In this document: positions 38,348-47,732 of the stretch, one piece after another
Layout of the letters: every line of letters starts with the position of its first letter
Position numbering within the stretch: position 1 is the stretch's first letter
Assembly: GCA_905235135.1 (NCBI GenBank)
Contig: CAJOKR010000025.1
Location: 26,954-90,953 of the forward strand
DNA: 64,000 bases
Direction of reading: 5' to 3'
Source of the DNA: an uncultured Bacteroidales bacterium
GTDB taxonomy: Bacteria > Bacteroidota > Bacteroidia > Bacteroidales > WCHB1-69
Translations under genes and position numbers: made by a program
Notes under the pieces: generated by a model
What the model saw: the letters and a program-made list of their open reading frames with translations, nothing else
What the model was told of the DNA's origin: nothing
Databases searched by the model: none

Positions 38348-40039
38348 TTATTGATGTACAATCTTTCGGAGGATTTCGTGGCCGTTAGAGGTTTTGATGT
38401 GGAGGATGTAGGTGCCGGAGGGAAGGGAGCGGAAATCCAAATTGTTGATGTTGTCCCGTTGTAGGGGCGAATAATTATTCGCCCCTACGGCACGGCCTTG
38501 TATGTCATAAAGGGAGATGTTGACGATTCCCAAATCGCCGTTAATCTCCACCGTCACGAAATCCTTCGCGGGGTTTGGGTAAATAGAGATGGCATTTTCA
38601 TAGTCGTCAATTCCAACGTGCTGGGACAGTTGTACGTTTTGGATGACCTTCTGGCCGTCCGCCACATTGGCGACAATCGTTTTCGGGAGGTAGCCCTCGG
38701 CGGAATAGGTGACTGCATACTGACCACCCTTGATGGGACGGTGGTAGTCGCCGTGCGGCAGGGAGGTCTCCACGTAGGAATGGTCGAGGTCGTGGTCGGC
38801 GATATAGATAATCGCTTCAAGCGGCTCGCCCGTCAGCGAATCGGTGACTGTGCCGTGGATGCCATGGTTCGCCTCCCCGATAAAGTTCAGCAAAGCACGG
38901 TACGCAAAGCTCCAATAATACGGTAAGTAGTTGGTCGATAAAACTTTACTGTCGCAAACCTCAATGGTGACGTGGCGCGTGCCGAGATACCAGTTGTGGT
39001 AGTCCTGCATGGAGCCGGTAATGACATACCAGTCGCCACCCTCGGTGACACCGTTATCTTCCTCCGTCATGTAGGTGCTGTGGTAAGACTGGCAGGTGTC
39101 GGCATACCGGTGTCCTACATACTCCCACCAGGCAGCGTCGGCATGACTGTGTTGCCACGACATCCAAAAGTCCCACGGATAGTTGAAAACTTCCGCACCG
39201 CCGTGTAGGTTGGCCGCCAAAGTGAGGTTGTGTGCCTGCATGAACTGCATCATTGCCTGCACCTCGGGTTCGTCCTCGTTTTCTTTCGCGGGGTTCTGTC
39301 CTGCCCATGGGAACGAGCGATTCAGATCAATCCCGTGAAGGTTTTCCCGAATCGAAATTGGCGAGGAGTTGATTTGGTCGTCGGAGGTGTAATAGGTACC
39401 GTCGGGGTTGTGCAGCGGACAAATCCAAATGTCCACATTGTTGACTAACTCGGTGACGTATGCGTCTGTGTTGTAGTTGGTTAGCAGATAGTCGATAAGC
39501 CTCAGCATCATGTAGTAGCCCACCACCTCGTCGCCGTGGATGGTGGAGGAGTAGAAGATGGATGGCTTTCCCTCGCTACCGCTGAGGTCGTTGCTGATGT
39601 GGGCGCATAGGATTTTGCGTCCTCCCGGTGTCGCGGCCAAGATGGTGTCAATCTCGCAAAGCTGCGGGTAGCGCGTCCGGAAGGTGTCCATCATGGCGGT
39701 ATAGGTGCTGTAGGTCGGATAGCGCCTCCAGGAGGAGGTCATCTGCTCGTAGCTATTGGCCATCTGCACGTTGGCGCGGGTCTGCGGTACAGTCGTATAG
39801 GGGATGCCCTTTGCTAAGAAGTTGTCGAAATCCCTGTACGACAGACAGATGCGGGTGTTGAAGGTGTTGTCTGTGTTACGCTGCACACGGTCCACGGAGA
39901 ACTCCCGCGACAGCGACTGCAGCGTGGCAGCGTCTAAGACGGTCTCCACGTAGGTGCTGGGATAGGTCAGCGTGGTGTTTTGCGCTGACGCGGAGATGGT
40001 GAGGATGATGGCGATGATTAGGGTAATAGGTTTTTTCAT
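38348..40039 (-). CDS. M14-family zinc carboxypeptidase with T9SS type A sorting domain
   Basis: Start trimmed to MKKPITLIIAIILTISASAQ; HGDEVVGYYMMLRLIDYLL, HNPDGTYY, DLNRSFPWAG, YPNPAKDFVTVEING. Confidence 0.9.
   Translation of the reverse strand: MKKPITLIIAIILTISASAQNTTLTYPSTYVETVLDAATLQSLSREFSVDRVQRNTDNTFNTRICLSYRDFDNFLAKGIPYTTVPQTRANVQMANSYEQMTSSWRRYPTYSTYTAMMDTFRTRYPQLCEIDTILAATPGGRKILCAHISNDLSGSEGKPSIFYSSTIHGDEVVGYYMMLRLIDYLLTNYNTDAYVTELVNNVDIWICPLHNPDGTYYTSDDQINSSPISIRENLHGIDLNRSFPWAGQNPAKENEDEPEVQAMMQFMQAHNLTLAANLHGGAEVFNYPWDFWMSWQHSHADAAWWEYVGHRYADTCQSYHSTYMTEEDNGVTEGGDWYVITGSMQDYHNWYLGTRHVTIEVCDSKVLSTNYLPYYWSFAYRALLNFIGEANHGIHGTVTDSLTGEPLEAIIYIADHDLDHSYVETSLPHGDYHRPIKGGQYAVTYSAEGYLPKTIVANVADGQKVIQNVQLSQHVGIDDYENAISIYPNPAKDFVTVEINGDLGIVNISLYDIQGRAVGANNYSPLQRDNINNLDFRSLPSGTYILHIKTSNGHEILRKIVHQ
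38461..38488. repeat. GTAGGGGCG palindrome inside the carboxypeptidase sorting domain
   Basis: GTAGGGGCGAATAATTATTCGCCCCTAC, perfect; translated in frame as GANNYSPLQ. Confidence 0.93.
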
Positions 40040-40057
40040 AGGTCTGTTTCTATTTTT

Positions 40058-40164
40058 CTGTAAACGCCCCACACTGCGGGTCTTTCTGTAAACGCCCCAC
40101 ACTGCGGGTCTTTCTGTAAACGCCCCACACTGCGGGTCTTTCTGTAAACGCCCCACACTGCGGC
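40058..40164. repeat. 28-bp direct tandem repeat (CTGTAAACGCCCCACACTGCGGGTCTTT), 3 full units plus a partial
   Basis: Units begin at 40058, 40086, 40114 and 40142; no spacers. Confidence 0.95.
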
Positions 40165-40224
40165 TTCGCCTTGTGTGGGGTTAATTGCGCTTCGCGCGTT
40201 TTGCCCCTCCGGGGCTGCTTAAGG
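40151..40224 (-). repeat. Three-hairpin repeat element, copy 2
   Basis: Minus strand reads CCTTAAGCAGCCCCGGAGGGGCAAAACGCGCGAAGCGCAATTAACCCCACACAAGGCGAAGCCGCAGTGTGGGG. Confidence 0.9.
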
Positions 40225-40240
40225 AATTATATCTCATAAC

Positions 40241-42028
40241 TCATAATTTCGAAAGGTACGCCTTAAGGTCGGCGGCCTTTTTGGGGCCGATGACGGCGGC
40301 GAGGTCGGATTCGGGGACGGTGGTGATTTTGGAGACGCTCTTGAATTCTTTCAACAGTTTGGTCTTGAGTACTTTGCCGATGCCGGGAGCGTCGTCTAAT
40401 ATGGAGGCGATGCTGGTTTTGCCACGGCGTTTGCGGTGGTGGGTGATGCCGAAACGGTGTACCTCGTCACGGACGTGCTGGAGGAGCTTTTGCGCCTCGG
40501 ACCGTTTGTCGATATAGACGGGCACATCGTCGCCCACCTTGTAGATGTCCTCCAACCGTTTGGCGATGCCCACCATCATGAGGCGGTCTTCGATGTGGAG
40601 GGCGATGATGGCGTTCCAGGCGGCACGAAGTTGTCCCTTTCCGCCGTCAATGACCACGAGGTCGGGAAGAGGCTTTCCCTCCTCCAAAAGTCTATGGTAG
40701 CGACGGTAGATGACCTCCTCCATGGAGGCGAAATCGTCTGCCCCGACTACGGTTTTGATGTTAAAATGGCGGTATTCGCTTTTGGCGGGTTTCCCGTCGA
40801 TGAAGCAGCTCATGGCGGCCACGGGATCCTCGCCCTGGGTGTTGGAGTTATCGAAACATTCGATGCGGCGCGGCAATGTCTTCATCCCAAGTGCCTCTTG
40901 CAACGCGAGCAGCACCCGCTGGTTGCGACGGTCGGGGTCCACAAGATCCTGCCGCTTTTTCTTTTCCAACATGTAGAAATGGGCGTTGCGGGCGGCAAGT
41001 TCGAGCAGTTTGCGCTTGTCGCCGCGCTGGGGGACTTGCAAATCCATATCGTCGGGGGCGATTTCCGGCGTGAAGGGCACCAACAGGGTGGGGGAGAGTC
41101 CGCCCACGCGCTCCCGGATGTCGAGGATGGCGGTCCAAAGGGCATCCTCGCGGGTGGTCTCCATGCGGTTGTCAATTTCGAGGGTATGTGCCTGTACAAT
41201 AGCCCCGTCAATCACCCGCAAGAAGCTGACATACGCGCAGTTGTCTTCCAAATCCTCCTCCATCCCGAATGCATCCATGTCGGTGAGCGATGGGTTCACC
41301 ACCACTGACTTGCCGATGAAATTCTCTAAAACGTCGATCTTGCGTTTTATCTCGCCCGCCTGTTCGAATTTCAACTCGTCGGCATAGCGCATCATCTCTT
41401 CGCGCAGCTGTCTGACAACCTCCCGTCGGTTCCCTTTGAGAATCTGCATGGCCTTCTCGATATTGGCCTGGTAGTCGGCAGCGTTGATGAGCCCGCAGCA
41501 GGGTGCGGCGCACTTTTTGATCTGGTATTGGATGCAGGGGCGGTCGTTGTTGCGGAGGATTTTGCAGTTGCGCAGAGGAAACATTTCGTGGATGAGGTCG
41601 AGCAGGATGTTCATCTGCTTAACTGAGGAGTAAGGACCGAAAAGATGCATGGTGGCGGGGTCGGGACGGCGCGTGGGGAAAACCCTCGGGAATTCCTCTC
41701 GGGTGACCGCAATCCACGGGTAGCTCTTGTCGTCCTTCAGCATGATGTTGTACCTCGGCTTGAACTGCTTGATCATGCTGTTTTCTAATAGCAGGGCCTC
41801 CCATTCGCTATCGACCACCACCGTCTCGATGTCGCGGATTTTCGTCACCAGCATCCGCACTTTCGGCGAATCGTGATCCTTGTTGAAATAAGATGACACC
41901 CGCCGTTTCAGCCGCTTCGCCTTCCCGACATAGATAACCGTGCCCTTGTCGTCGTAGAAGCGATATACGCCCGGCTTCTCCGGCAAGGTCTTCAGAATCA
42001 GTTTGATATTTTCGGGTGTCTCTTTCAA
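40241..42028 (-). CDS. uvrC: Excinuclease ABC subunit C
   Basis: 595 aa; LPEKPGVYRFYDDKGTVIYVGKAKRLKRRVSSYF, ECFDNSNTQGEDPVAAMSCFIDGKPAKSEYR, DLVVIDGGKGQL. Start codon appears to be TTG. Confidence 0.96.
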   Translation of the reverse strand: MKETPENIKLILKTLPEKPGVYRFYDDKGTVIYVGKAKRLKRRVSSYFNKDHDSPKVRMLVTKIRDIETVVVDSEWEALLLENSMIKQFKPRYNIMLKDDKSYPWIAVTREEFPRVFPTRRPDPATMHLFGPYSSVKQMNILLDLIHEMFPLRNCKILRNNDRPCIQYQIKKCAAPCCGLINAADYQANIEKAMQILKGNRREVVRQLREEMMRYADELKFEQAGEIKRKIDVLENFIGKSVVVNPSLTDMDAFGMEEDLEDNCAYVSFLRVIDGAIVQAHTLEIDNRMETTREDALWTAILDIRERVGGLSPTLLVPFTPEIAPDDMDLQVPQRGDKRKLLELAARNAHFYMLEKKKRQDLVDPDRRNQRVLLALQEALGMKTLPRRIECFDNSNTQGEDPVAAMSCFIDGKPAKSEYRHFNIKTVVGADDFASMEEVIYRRYHRLLEEGKPLPDLVVIDGGKGQLRAAWNAIIALHIEDRLMMVGIAKRLEDIYKVGDDVPVYIDKRSEAQKLLQHVRDEVHRFGITHHRKRRGKTSIASILDDAPGIGKVLKTKLLKEFKSVSKITTVPESDLAAVIGPKKAADLKAYLSKL

Positions 42029-42029
42029 G

Positions 42030-42214
42030 GGTTTAAGGTTTAAGGTTTAAGGTTTAAGGTTTAAGGTTTAAGGTTTAAGGTTTAAGGTTTAAGGTTTAAG
42101 GTTTAAGGTTTAAGGTTTAAGGTTTAGGTTTAAGGTTTAAGGTTTAAGGTTTAAGGTTTAAGGTTTAAGGTTTAAGGTTTAAGGTTTAAGGTTTAAGGTT
42201 TATGGTTTGAGGTT
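42030..42214. repeat. Long heptamer tandem array (GGTTTAA)n, roughly 26 units with one 6-bp unit
   Basis: Direct reading; abuts the uvrC start codon. Confidence 0.97.
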
Positions 42215-42260
42215 TCAAGTCTCAAGTCTTAAGTCTCAAGTCTCAAGTCTTAAGTCTCAA
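42215..42260. repeat. Heptamer array (AAGTCTC/AAGTCTT)n contiguous with the GGTTTAA array
   Basis: caagtctcaagtcttaagtctcaagtctcaagtcttaagtctc. Confidence 0.92.
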
Positions 42261-43789
42261 TTATCTATTAATCTCGGGACGGGCATTACGAACAGGTCTT
42301 CGGGTTTGCGGGGACGGTAGGCATCTAACCAGCGGAATCCTTGGAGTTTGCGTTCGTTTTCCTTTATCTCTTCGTCGGGGTGAACCTGCCCGGAGGGGGC
42401 ATCGAAGTAGCGAATCTGCTGTATGTGGTTGCTGTCGAGGTAGATACGCATTTCACTCGTGATGGAGGTGTTGATGCCGATGAGCGAGCTGTCTTCCTCC
42501 TGGACGTAATAGACACACTCTGCATTTCCCACAATATCAACACGTTGGAGATTTCGATTTTCCAAATGTCCGATGATGTTCAGCCCTTTGATCTGGTTGA
42601 ATTCCGTGTCTTCGAAAAGCCCGCCGACGATGAACCCCGACCTGCAAAGTTCGATCGTGGAGTGTATCGAATCGAGCATTGTAAATCGGACAGTGTCGCC
42701 GGTAAGTTGGTAGTTATCGGACCAGAACACAGGATTGTAATACATTACCAGCATGGAGTCTTCTACGTTGTAAACCATTGAGTCACAAGCGCCTTGAAGA
42801 TCTTTATGTTGGAATTTGGTGTGGAAGAAAGCGCGGACTAATGTGGGGTTGGAGGCGGTGTCGAAATCGACGAACAGCGTGTCGCAATGGAGAAAAAGAG
42901 AGTCTTGGTTGTCATCAATATAGACGAGCATATTGCTGTCGGTGGCAATAGAAGTGCCGCCTTTCTCATGATGTTCGAGGTAATTTCCCGAGACGATGAG
43001 GTGGTTGGCCGTGTCCACGAAACGGGCGTTGCGCCAGGCACGGCCGAATTTCAGCTGCTGGTCGTAATAGACGCTGTCGGCGAAAAGTTGCTGTTTCTCG
43101 CCGAGAAGCTGCACGTTTCCGTAAAGGATGGAGATGTCGGATTCGGTTTTGTAGAGCCCGCGGTCGGTGAAGATGGTGTTTTCCTCGTTGACGAGGTGCG
43201 TGGGCGAGATGAAGTAGGCGATTTTGCTGCTGGCGTTGTAACGGAGGGAGTCGCAGTCCATAGTGTAGCTGGTGCTGCGCAGGAGCACCGAATCGTGGAG
43301 GTAGGCATCGTCGGTGTTGGTGTAGTATTTTCCGATGACGCTGGTCAGGGTGTCCGCATCGTTGAAGATTTGGCCGCCGGTGACGTAGTAGCCGCAGTCG
43401 ATGTTGAGGTCGTAGAAGAGGCTATCGGCGAGCAGGTACGACTTGCCGTTTTCGAGACGCACCTTGCCGGCGATGACAGCCTGCCGGATGTTGCCGTCGT
43501 AGGTGGCGCGGTAGCCGTTCAGGTGGATGGAGTCGCTAATGACGAAGCGGACGGGGTTGCCGTAAGCGATGATGTAGTTGTCCGCCTCATAAAGGTAGGC
43601 ACTGTCGCAGTAGCCCACCACGTTGTCCTGTTTGAATTTGACATTGCCGATGAGCCGCTGAGCACCGGGGTAAGCGTCCTCGTCGTAGTAGCCCATGTCC
43701 GCCCGATAGAGAATCTTGCGGTTGCTCTGTCCGTGTATCGCGCTGATACACAGAATGCTGAGTAACAGTATGGCGGACAGTCGCTTCAT
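42257..43789 (-). CDS. OstA/LptA-like LPS export organic-solvent-tolerance family protein
   Basis: 510 aa, signal peptide, repeated strands (ADMGYYDEDAYPGAQRLIGNVKFKQDNVVGYCDSAYLYE...). Confidence 0.82.
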   Translation of the reverse strand: MKRLSAILLLSILCISAIHGQSNRKILYRADMGYYDEDAYPGAQRLIGNVKFKQDNVVGYCDSAYLYEADNYIIAYGNPVRFVISDSIHLNGYRATYDGNIRQAVIAGKVRLENGKSYLLADSLFYDLNIDCGYYVTGGQIFNDADTLTSVIGKYYTNTDDAYLHDSVLLRSTSYTMDCDSLRYNASSKIAYFISPTHLVNEENTIFTDRGLYKTESDISILYGNVQLLGEKQQLFADSVYYDQQLKFGRAWRNARFVDTANHLIVSGNYLEHHEKGGTSIATDSNMLVYIDDNQDSLFLHCDTLFVDFDTASNPTLVRAFFHTKFQHKDLQGACDSMVYNVEDSMLVMYYNPVFWSDNYQLTGDTVRFTMLDSIHSTIELCRSGFIVGGLFEDTEFNQIKGLNIIGHLENRNLQRVDIVGNAECVYYVQEEDSSLIGINTSITSEMRIYLDSNHIQQIRYFDAPSGQVHPDEEIKENERKLQGFRWLDAYRPRKPEDLFVMPVPRLIDN

Positions 43790-43792
43790 GGA

Positions 43793-44461
43793 TTAATGCA
43801 GCAGGGTGGAGTCGGTTTTGTCGCTGATGATACGGTCTTGACGGAAGGTGATTTCGCGCCACACCTCGCCAGAGGGGGTGTAATAGACCTCGGGACCGTC
43901 TTTTTTGTTCTGTTTGTAGTGGGTAGTGCGGGCAGGGCGGCCGTTCTTGTCGTAGAAGGTGACCTCGCCGTCGCCGTTCTTGAAAGTGCCGTTGCCCACG
44001 GGGATGCCGCGCTCGTCGTAATAGTTCCATTCCCCGTCGAACATGTCATTCTGGAATCCGCCCTCGATTTTCACGCTGCCGTCGAGATGATAGGCCTTGT
44101 GCGGACCGTTCTTCCGGCCGTGGAGATAGGTGGTCACCTGGCTTTTGCAGCCGTTGGGCGTGAACATGGTCTCCACGCCCTCGATGGAATCGTTCTCATA
44201 GACGCAGTGGGTGTCGAGGGCACCGTTCTTATAGTAGCGGTTGAACTCGCCATTGCGTTTGCCATTGCGCATCTCCACCTCCATTTCCACAATGTTTGGA
44301 TTCTGGTAGTAATAGACGGTCTTGCCGTGCTCCTTTTTGCCTTTATACTGGATGACGGACTGGATGCGGCCGTCGGGGTATTGGGTCGTCTCCGTGTGCG
44401 TGCATGATGCGCCGGCCAGCGCGATGGCGGTGACGATGATAATGCGGGTCAGATTCTTCAT
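43793..44461 (-). CDS. MORN-repeat (YwqK-like) lipoprotein
   Basis: 222 aa; lipobox GASC; repeated GKRNGEFNRYYKNGALD / GEWNYYDERGIPVGNGTFKNGDGEVTFYDKNG. Confidence 0.85.
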   Translation of the reverse strand: MKNLTRIIIVTAIALAGASCTHTETTQYPDGRIQSVIQYKGKKEHGKTVYYYQNPNIVEMEVEMRNGKRNGEFNRYYKNGALDTHCVYENDSIEGVETMFTPNGCKSQVTTYLHGRKNGPHKAYHLDGSVKIEGGFQNDMFDGEWNYYDERGIPVGNGTFKNGDGEVTFYDKNGRPARTTHYKQNKKDGPEVYYTPSGEVWREITFRQDRIISDKTDSTLLH

Positions 44462-44559
44462 AATACCATATAATATTAGGGCGGCAAAGATACAATTTTT
44501 AGGGAATGGGGAGATGGGTCGTATTCGTAAAATATGTACTTTTGCGGCAAATATATTCT

Positions 44560-45673
44560 ATGAAAAAAGTATTGACAATCAGCATCTTATTGATGATATG
44601 TGGGATGATGACCCTCACCGCCCAAATCCAGCACTTCACCTGGCAGGGTACGGAGCGTGAATATCTCATCCGTGTGCCCTCGCAGCATACGAGTCCTCTG
44701 CCTGTGCTCTTCTTCCTGCACGGGTTAGGCGACAATATCACGAACTATGACCAGACGTTCAACTTCGGGCAGATAGCCGAGGAGTTCGGGTGGGCGATTG
44801 TGGCGCCGCAAGCTCTCAACCAGGGCATAGGCGCCATGTGGAACGCCGGACTGATGCCCAGCTCCATCGATGACGCCGGCTTCCTGATGGCCCTCCTCGA
44901 CTCGCTGACCATCCAGTATCAGCTCGATCCCGACAGCGTCTTCTTCTCGGGCTTTTCGATGGGCGGCTTCATGACGCATCGCATGGCCATCATGCACGGC
45001 GATCGTATTACCGCGTGCGTTCCTTTCAGCGGACTGATCACCACTGCGGATGCCGCACAAACGCCCGTCGCGCCCGTCCGGATGCTCCACGTCCACGGCA
45101 CGAATGACAACGTGGTGGGTTACAACGGATATTCCACCGCGTTTGGCATGAATCTCGGCCTTGGGGTGGATGCTATCATGGACTACTGGCAGAATGCGAA
45201 CAGCTGCACTGGTGAGCCCGCCATTGACACGCTCCCCGACCTCAAGAATGACGGGCTGCGTTTTATCCGCTACACCTACAACTGCGGCACCGACCTGCAG
45301 CTGCTGAAAGTGGTTGGCGGCACCCATAACTGGTATGATGTCGCGCACAATGATGTTGGCTACAAGGAGATTCTCTACGAGTTCTGCTCCGGTCACAGCC
45401 TTCCGTCAGGCGTGCCCGCACGTGAGACGGGGTATCTGCAGGTCTGGCCGAACCCCACAAACGGCGTCCTCAACATCCAGATGCCCAATTCCGATTCACC
45501 GGCTAAAGACATTCAGGTTTTCGATGTGTATGGAAAATTGGTGGATCGTGGTAGGGGCGAATGATTATTCGCCCCTACAGACCACAAAAATCGATATGTC
45601 CCGCTTCCCCGACGGTGTCTATTTCGTGCAGGCAGGCAGCAGTGCGGTGACAAAGGTGGTGGTGTCTCGTTAA
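44560..45673 (+). pseudogene. PHB-depolymerase/feruloyl-esterase-like hydrolase with T9SS sorting domain split by a palindromic insertion
   Basis: MKKVLTISILLMICG...; VLFFLHGLGDN, FFSGFSMGGFMTHRMA; VWPNPTNGVLNIQM. Frame ends at 45564 inside the palindrome; +1 frame continues GANDYSPLQTTKIDMSRFPDGVYFVQAGSSAVTKVVVSR*. Confidence 0.85.
45551..45578. repeat. GTAGGGGCG palindrome inside the esterase sorting domain
   Basis: GTAGGGGCGAATGATTATTCGCCCCTAC. Confidence 0.93.
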
Positions 45674-45685
45674 AAAGAAATTACC

Positions 45686-46171
45686 ATGCAACCCTTATAT
45701 ACCATAAAAAGCATGTACTCGATAGAGGAGTTCATGCGATTCAACAGAACGCTTCGCCTTCGGAACAAGAAAATCGTTGTTTTCCTGACCATATTAAATG
45801 TACTGTTGGTCGCTTTGACCGTGTTATGTTTGGTTAACGGCAGTTACATCTGGGCCGCGATTGCCGGTTTTTATCTGGTCTTCCTCAACTGGTACTTGTT
45901 TCGCGGCATCGACAAGCGCATGGCCAAAGTGTTTGTGCGGAATACGGAGATTGCCGGACAGCGGTGCGAGTTCCAGTTCTTTGAGGACCATTTCGACGCC
46001 CTCACGAAAAGCGGCACCACCAGCATTGATTACGGCAAGATAAAGAACATCATCGAAACGAGAACCAATGTTTATATCATGTACTCTGATTCACAGGGAA
46101 TAATGATGAAGAAGCCGATGCCGGAGGGGTTCTTGGGGTTTTTGAGAGGGAAGGTTGTAAAAGTAGAGTAG
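45686..46171 (+). CDS. YcxB-like membrane protein
   Basis: 161 aa; two hydrophobic helices followed by a conserved-looking soluble tail (IDYGKIKNIIETRTNVYIMYSDSQGIMMKK). Confidence 0.65.
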   Translation: MQPLYTIKSMYSIEEFMRFNRTLRLRNKKIVVFLTILNVLLVALTVLCLVNGSYIWAAIAGFYLVFLNWYLFRGIDKRMAKVFVRNTEIAGQRCEFQFFEDHFDALTKSGTTSIDYGKIKNIIETRTNVYIMYSDSQGIMMKKPMPEGFLGFLRGKVVKVE

Positions 46172-46197
46172 AGTTATCTCCCCGCAGAACGCGCAGA

Positions 46198-47136
46198 TTA
46201 ACGCAGATTGTTTTCGCGTAAATCAGCGAAAATCAGTGAGATTTGCTCGAGAAATCGCAACAATCCTACAATCTCTTCCTGCAGCTTGTCCGAAACCGGC
46301 ACAAGCGGCAGACGTAACGCATTGTCGATGAGGTCCATGGCGGACATGATAGCTTTCACGCCGGCGGGACTGCCCTCTTTGAAGCAGTCGATGGTGAGCG
46401 GGACGAGCTGCTGGTGGATGGCTCGCGCCTCGTCCAACTCTTGTCGCATGATGTGGTGTACCATGTCGGCGACCTTCTTCGGGAACGCGTTGGCCATCAC
46501 GGAGATAAGTCCGTCAGCACCGGCGGCCATGAGCGGCAGGGTGAGCAGGTCGTCGCCGGAAATCACGAGGAAGCCCTCGGGACGTTTGGCGATGAGTTGC
46601 AGGATCTGCTTCATCATGCCGGAAGCCTCCTTGATGCCGACCACGTTGGGACATTCCTCAGCGATGCGTAGTGTGGTGGCCGCCTCCAAGTTGCAGGAGG
46701 TTCGGCCGGGCACGTTGTAGAGGAATACTGGCATATCTGTAGCGGCTGCAAAGGTCTTGTAATGAGCGATTAAACCCGCCTGAGAGGGCTTGTTGTAGTA
46801 GGGGGTGACCGTCAAAATAGCATCCACGTCGAAGGCGGCGAGGTGGTCCAACTTGCGGATCATGAACTGGGTGTTGGGGCCGCCGAGACCCACCATCACG
46901 GGCAGGCGCTTGGCGTTCGTTTCCAAGATGCAGCGCAGCACATCATCTTTTTCGGGCGGGGCGAGGGTGGGGTATTCGCTGGTAGTGCCCAAAGCCAGAA
47001 GGTAATCGACACCGTTGTCAATCGTACGGTTGACCAGCGTGGACAGGCGGTTGAAATCAATTTGCCCGTCTTTTTTGAAAGGCGTGATCAAGGCTACGCC
47101 CAGGCCTTTGAAAGCTTTTTGCACGTCGGGTCTCAT
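46198..47136 (-). CDS. dapA: 4-hydroxy-tetrahydrodipicolinate synthase
   Basis: 312 aa; GVALITPFKKDGQIDF, LGTTSEYPTL, VTPYYNKPSQAGLIAHY, VFLYNVPGRTSCNL, GIKEASG. Confidence 0.96.
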   Translation of the reverse strand: MRPDVQKAFKGLGVALITPFKKDGQIDFNRLSTLVNRTIDNGVDYLLALGTTSEYPTLAPPEKDDVLRCILETNAKRLPVMVGLGGPNTQFMIRKLDHLAAFDVDAILTVTPYYNKPSQAGLIAHYKTFAAATDMPVFLYNVPGRTSCNLEAATTLRIAEECPNVVGIKEASGMMKQILQLIAKRPEGFLVISGDDLLTLPLMAAGADGLISVMANAFPKKVADMVHHIMRQELDEARAIHQQLVPLTIDCFKEGSPAGVKAIMSAMDLIDNALRLPLVPVSDKLQEEIVGLLRFLEQISLIFADLRENNLR

Positions 47137-47663
47137 TTTCCGGAGAGTTTTTGGGTGTAGTTAAACGTGGATGCGAGGAACTGGCTGTAGTTGCCGCTTT
47201 CGGTCTGGATGAAGAGGTCGTAAAGCTGTTGGAAATCGGGACAGCTCCCGATTATGAATTTCGAGTGGGCGGTGGCGAGAATGGCCTCCGCAGGCGCGTG
47301 GTAGCGATAGTTGAAATCCAACAGGATGTCGAAGTCGCGGTTTATGAAATCGGTGACCTGCACGACGTTGGGCTCGCCGCACCAAGTGAGCTGCTTTTGG
47401 CAGAAGTAGTCGGCGGAGAGCTGCTGCAGGCAGTAGAAGGGTACATACTTCTCGTCGATGTAGCCGATGAGGTGTACCACTTTGCCGGAATTCTGCAGCT
47501 GGGTGAAAATCCGGAAGATGGCCTTGTAGGAATCTTCATCGGTGATTTCGCACAGCATCCCGACGGTGGTGGCGCGTTCAAGAGCGCAAACCTCCCGTAT
47601 TTTGTCGGGTCTTCTGGCTTGAAGGTGCTTGCGGAGGAAGTATTTTTTGATGCGGTCAAACAT
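47133..47663 (-). CDS. Conserved Bacteroidota hypothetical protein (DUF6913-like)
   Basis: Start trimmed to MFDRIKKYFLRKHL; 4-bp overlap with dapA. Confidence 0.65.
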   Translation of the reverse strand: MFDRIKKYFLRKHLQARRPDKIREVCALERATTVGMLCEITDEDSYKAIFRIFTQLQNSGKVVHLIGYIDEKYVPFYCLQQLSADYFCQKQLTWCGEPNVVQVTDFINRDFDILLDFNYRYHAPAEAILATAHSKFIIGSCPDFQQLYDLFIQTESGNYSQFLASTFNYTQKLSGK

Positions 47664-47686
47664 AGGAAAAGGTCTTTTCAAAACAA

Positions 47687-47717
47687 TTGGCAAAAATACA
47701 AAAAAATAGTATATTTG
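47687..47717 (+). promoter_or_regulatory. Putative Bacteroidota promoter for bamD
   Basis: TTG and TATATTTG separated by 20 bp. Confidence 0.65.
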
Positions 47718-47732
47718 CGCGGTTTTTTTATT

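Noticed and set aside
40058-40164. CRISPR array candidate
   Set aside because: 28-bp units are directly adjacent with no spacers, and no cas genes are nearby.
42030-42214. Telomere-like array (TTTAAGG resembles TTTAGGG)
   Set aside because: Internal position between genes, unrelated heptamer words elsewhere, and a bacterial context; nothing suggests a chromosome end.
47151-47732. N-terminal extension of the BamD ORF in the ORF track
   Set aside because: The extension is antisense to the DUF6913-like gene; ATG 47733 gives a proper signal sequence and is preceded by a promoter-like motif.
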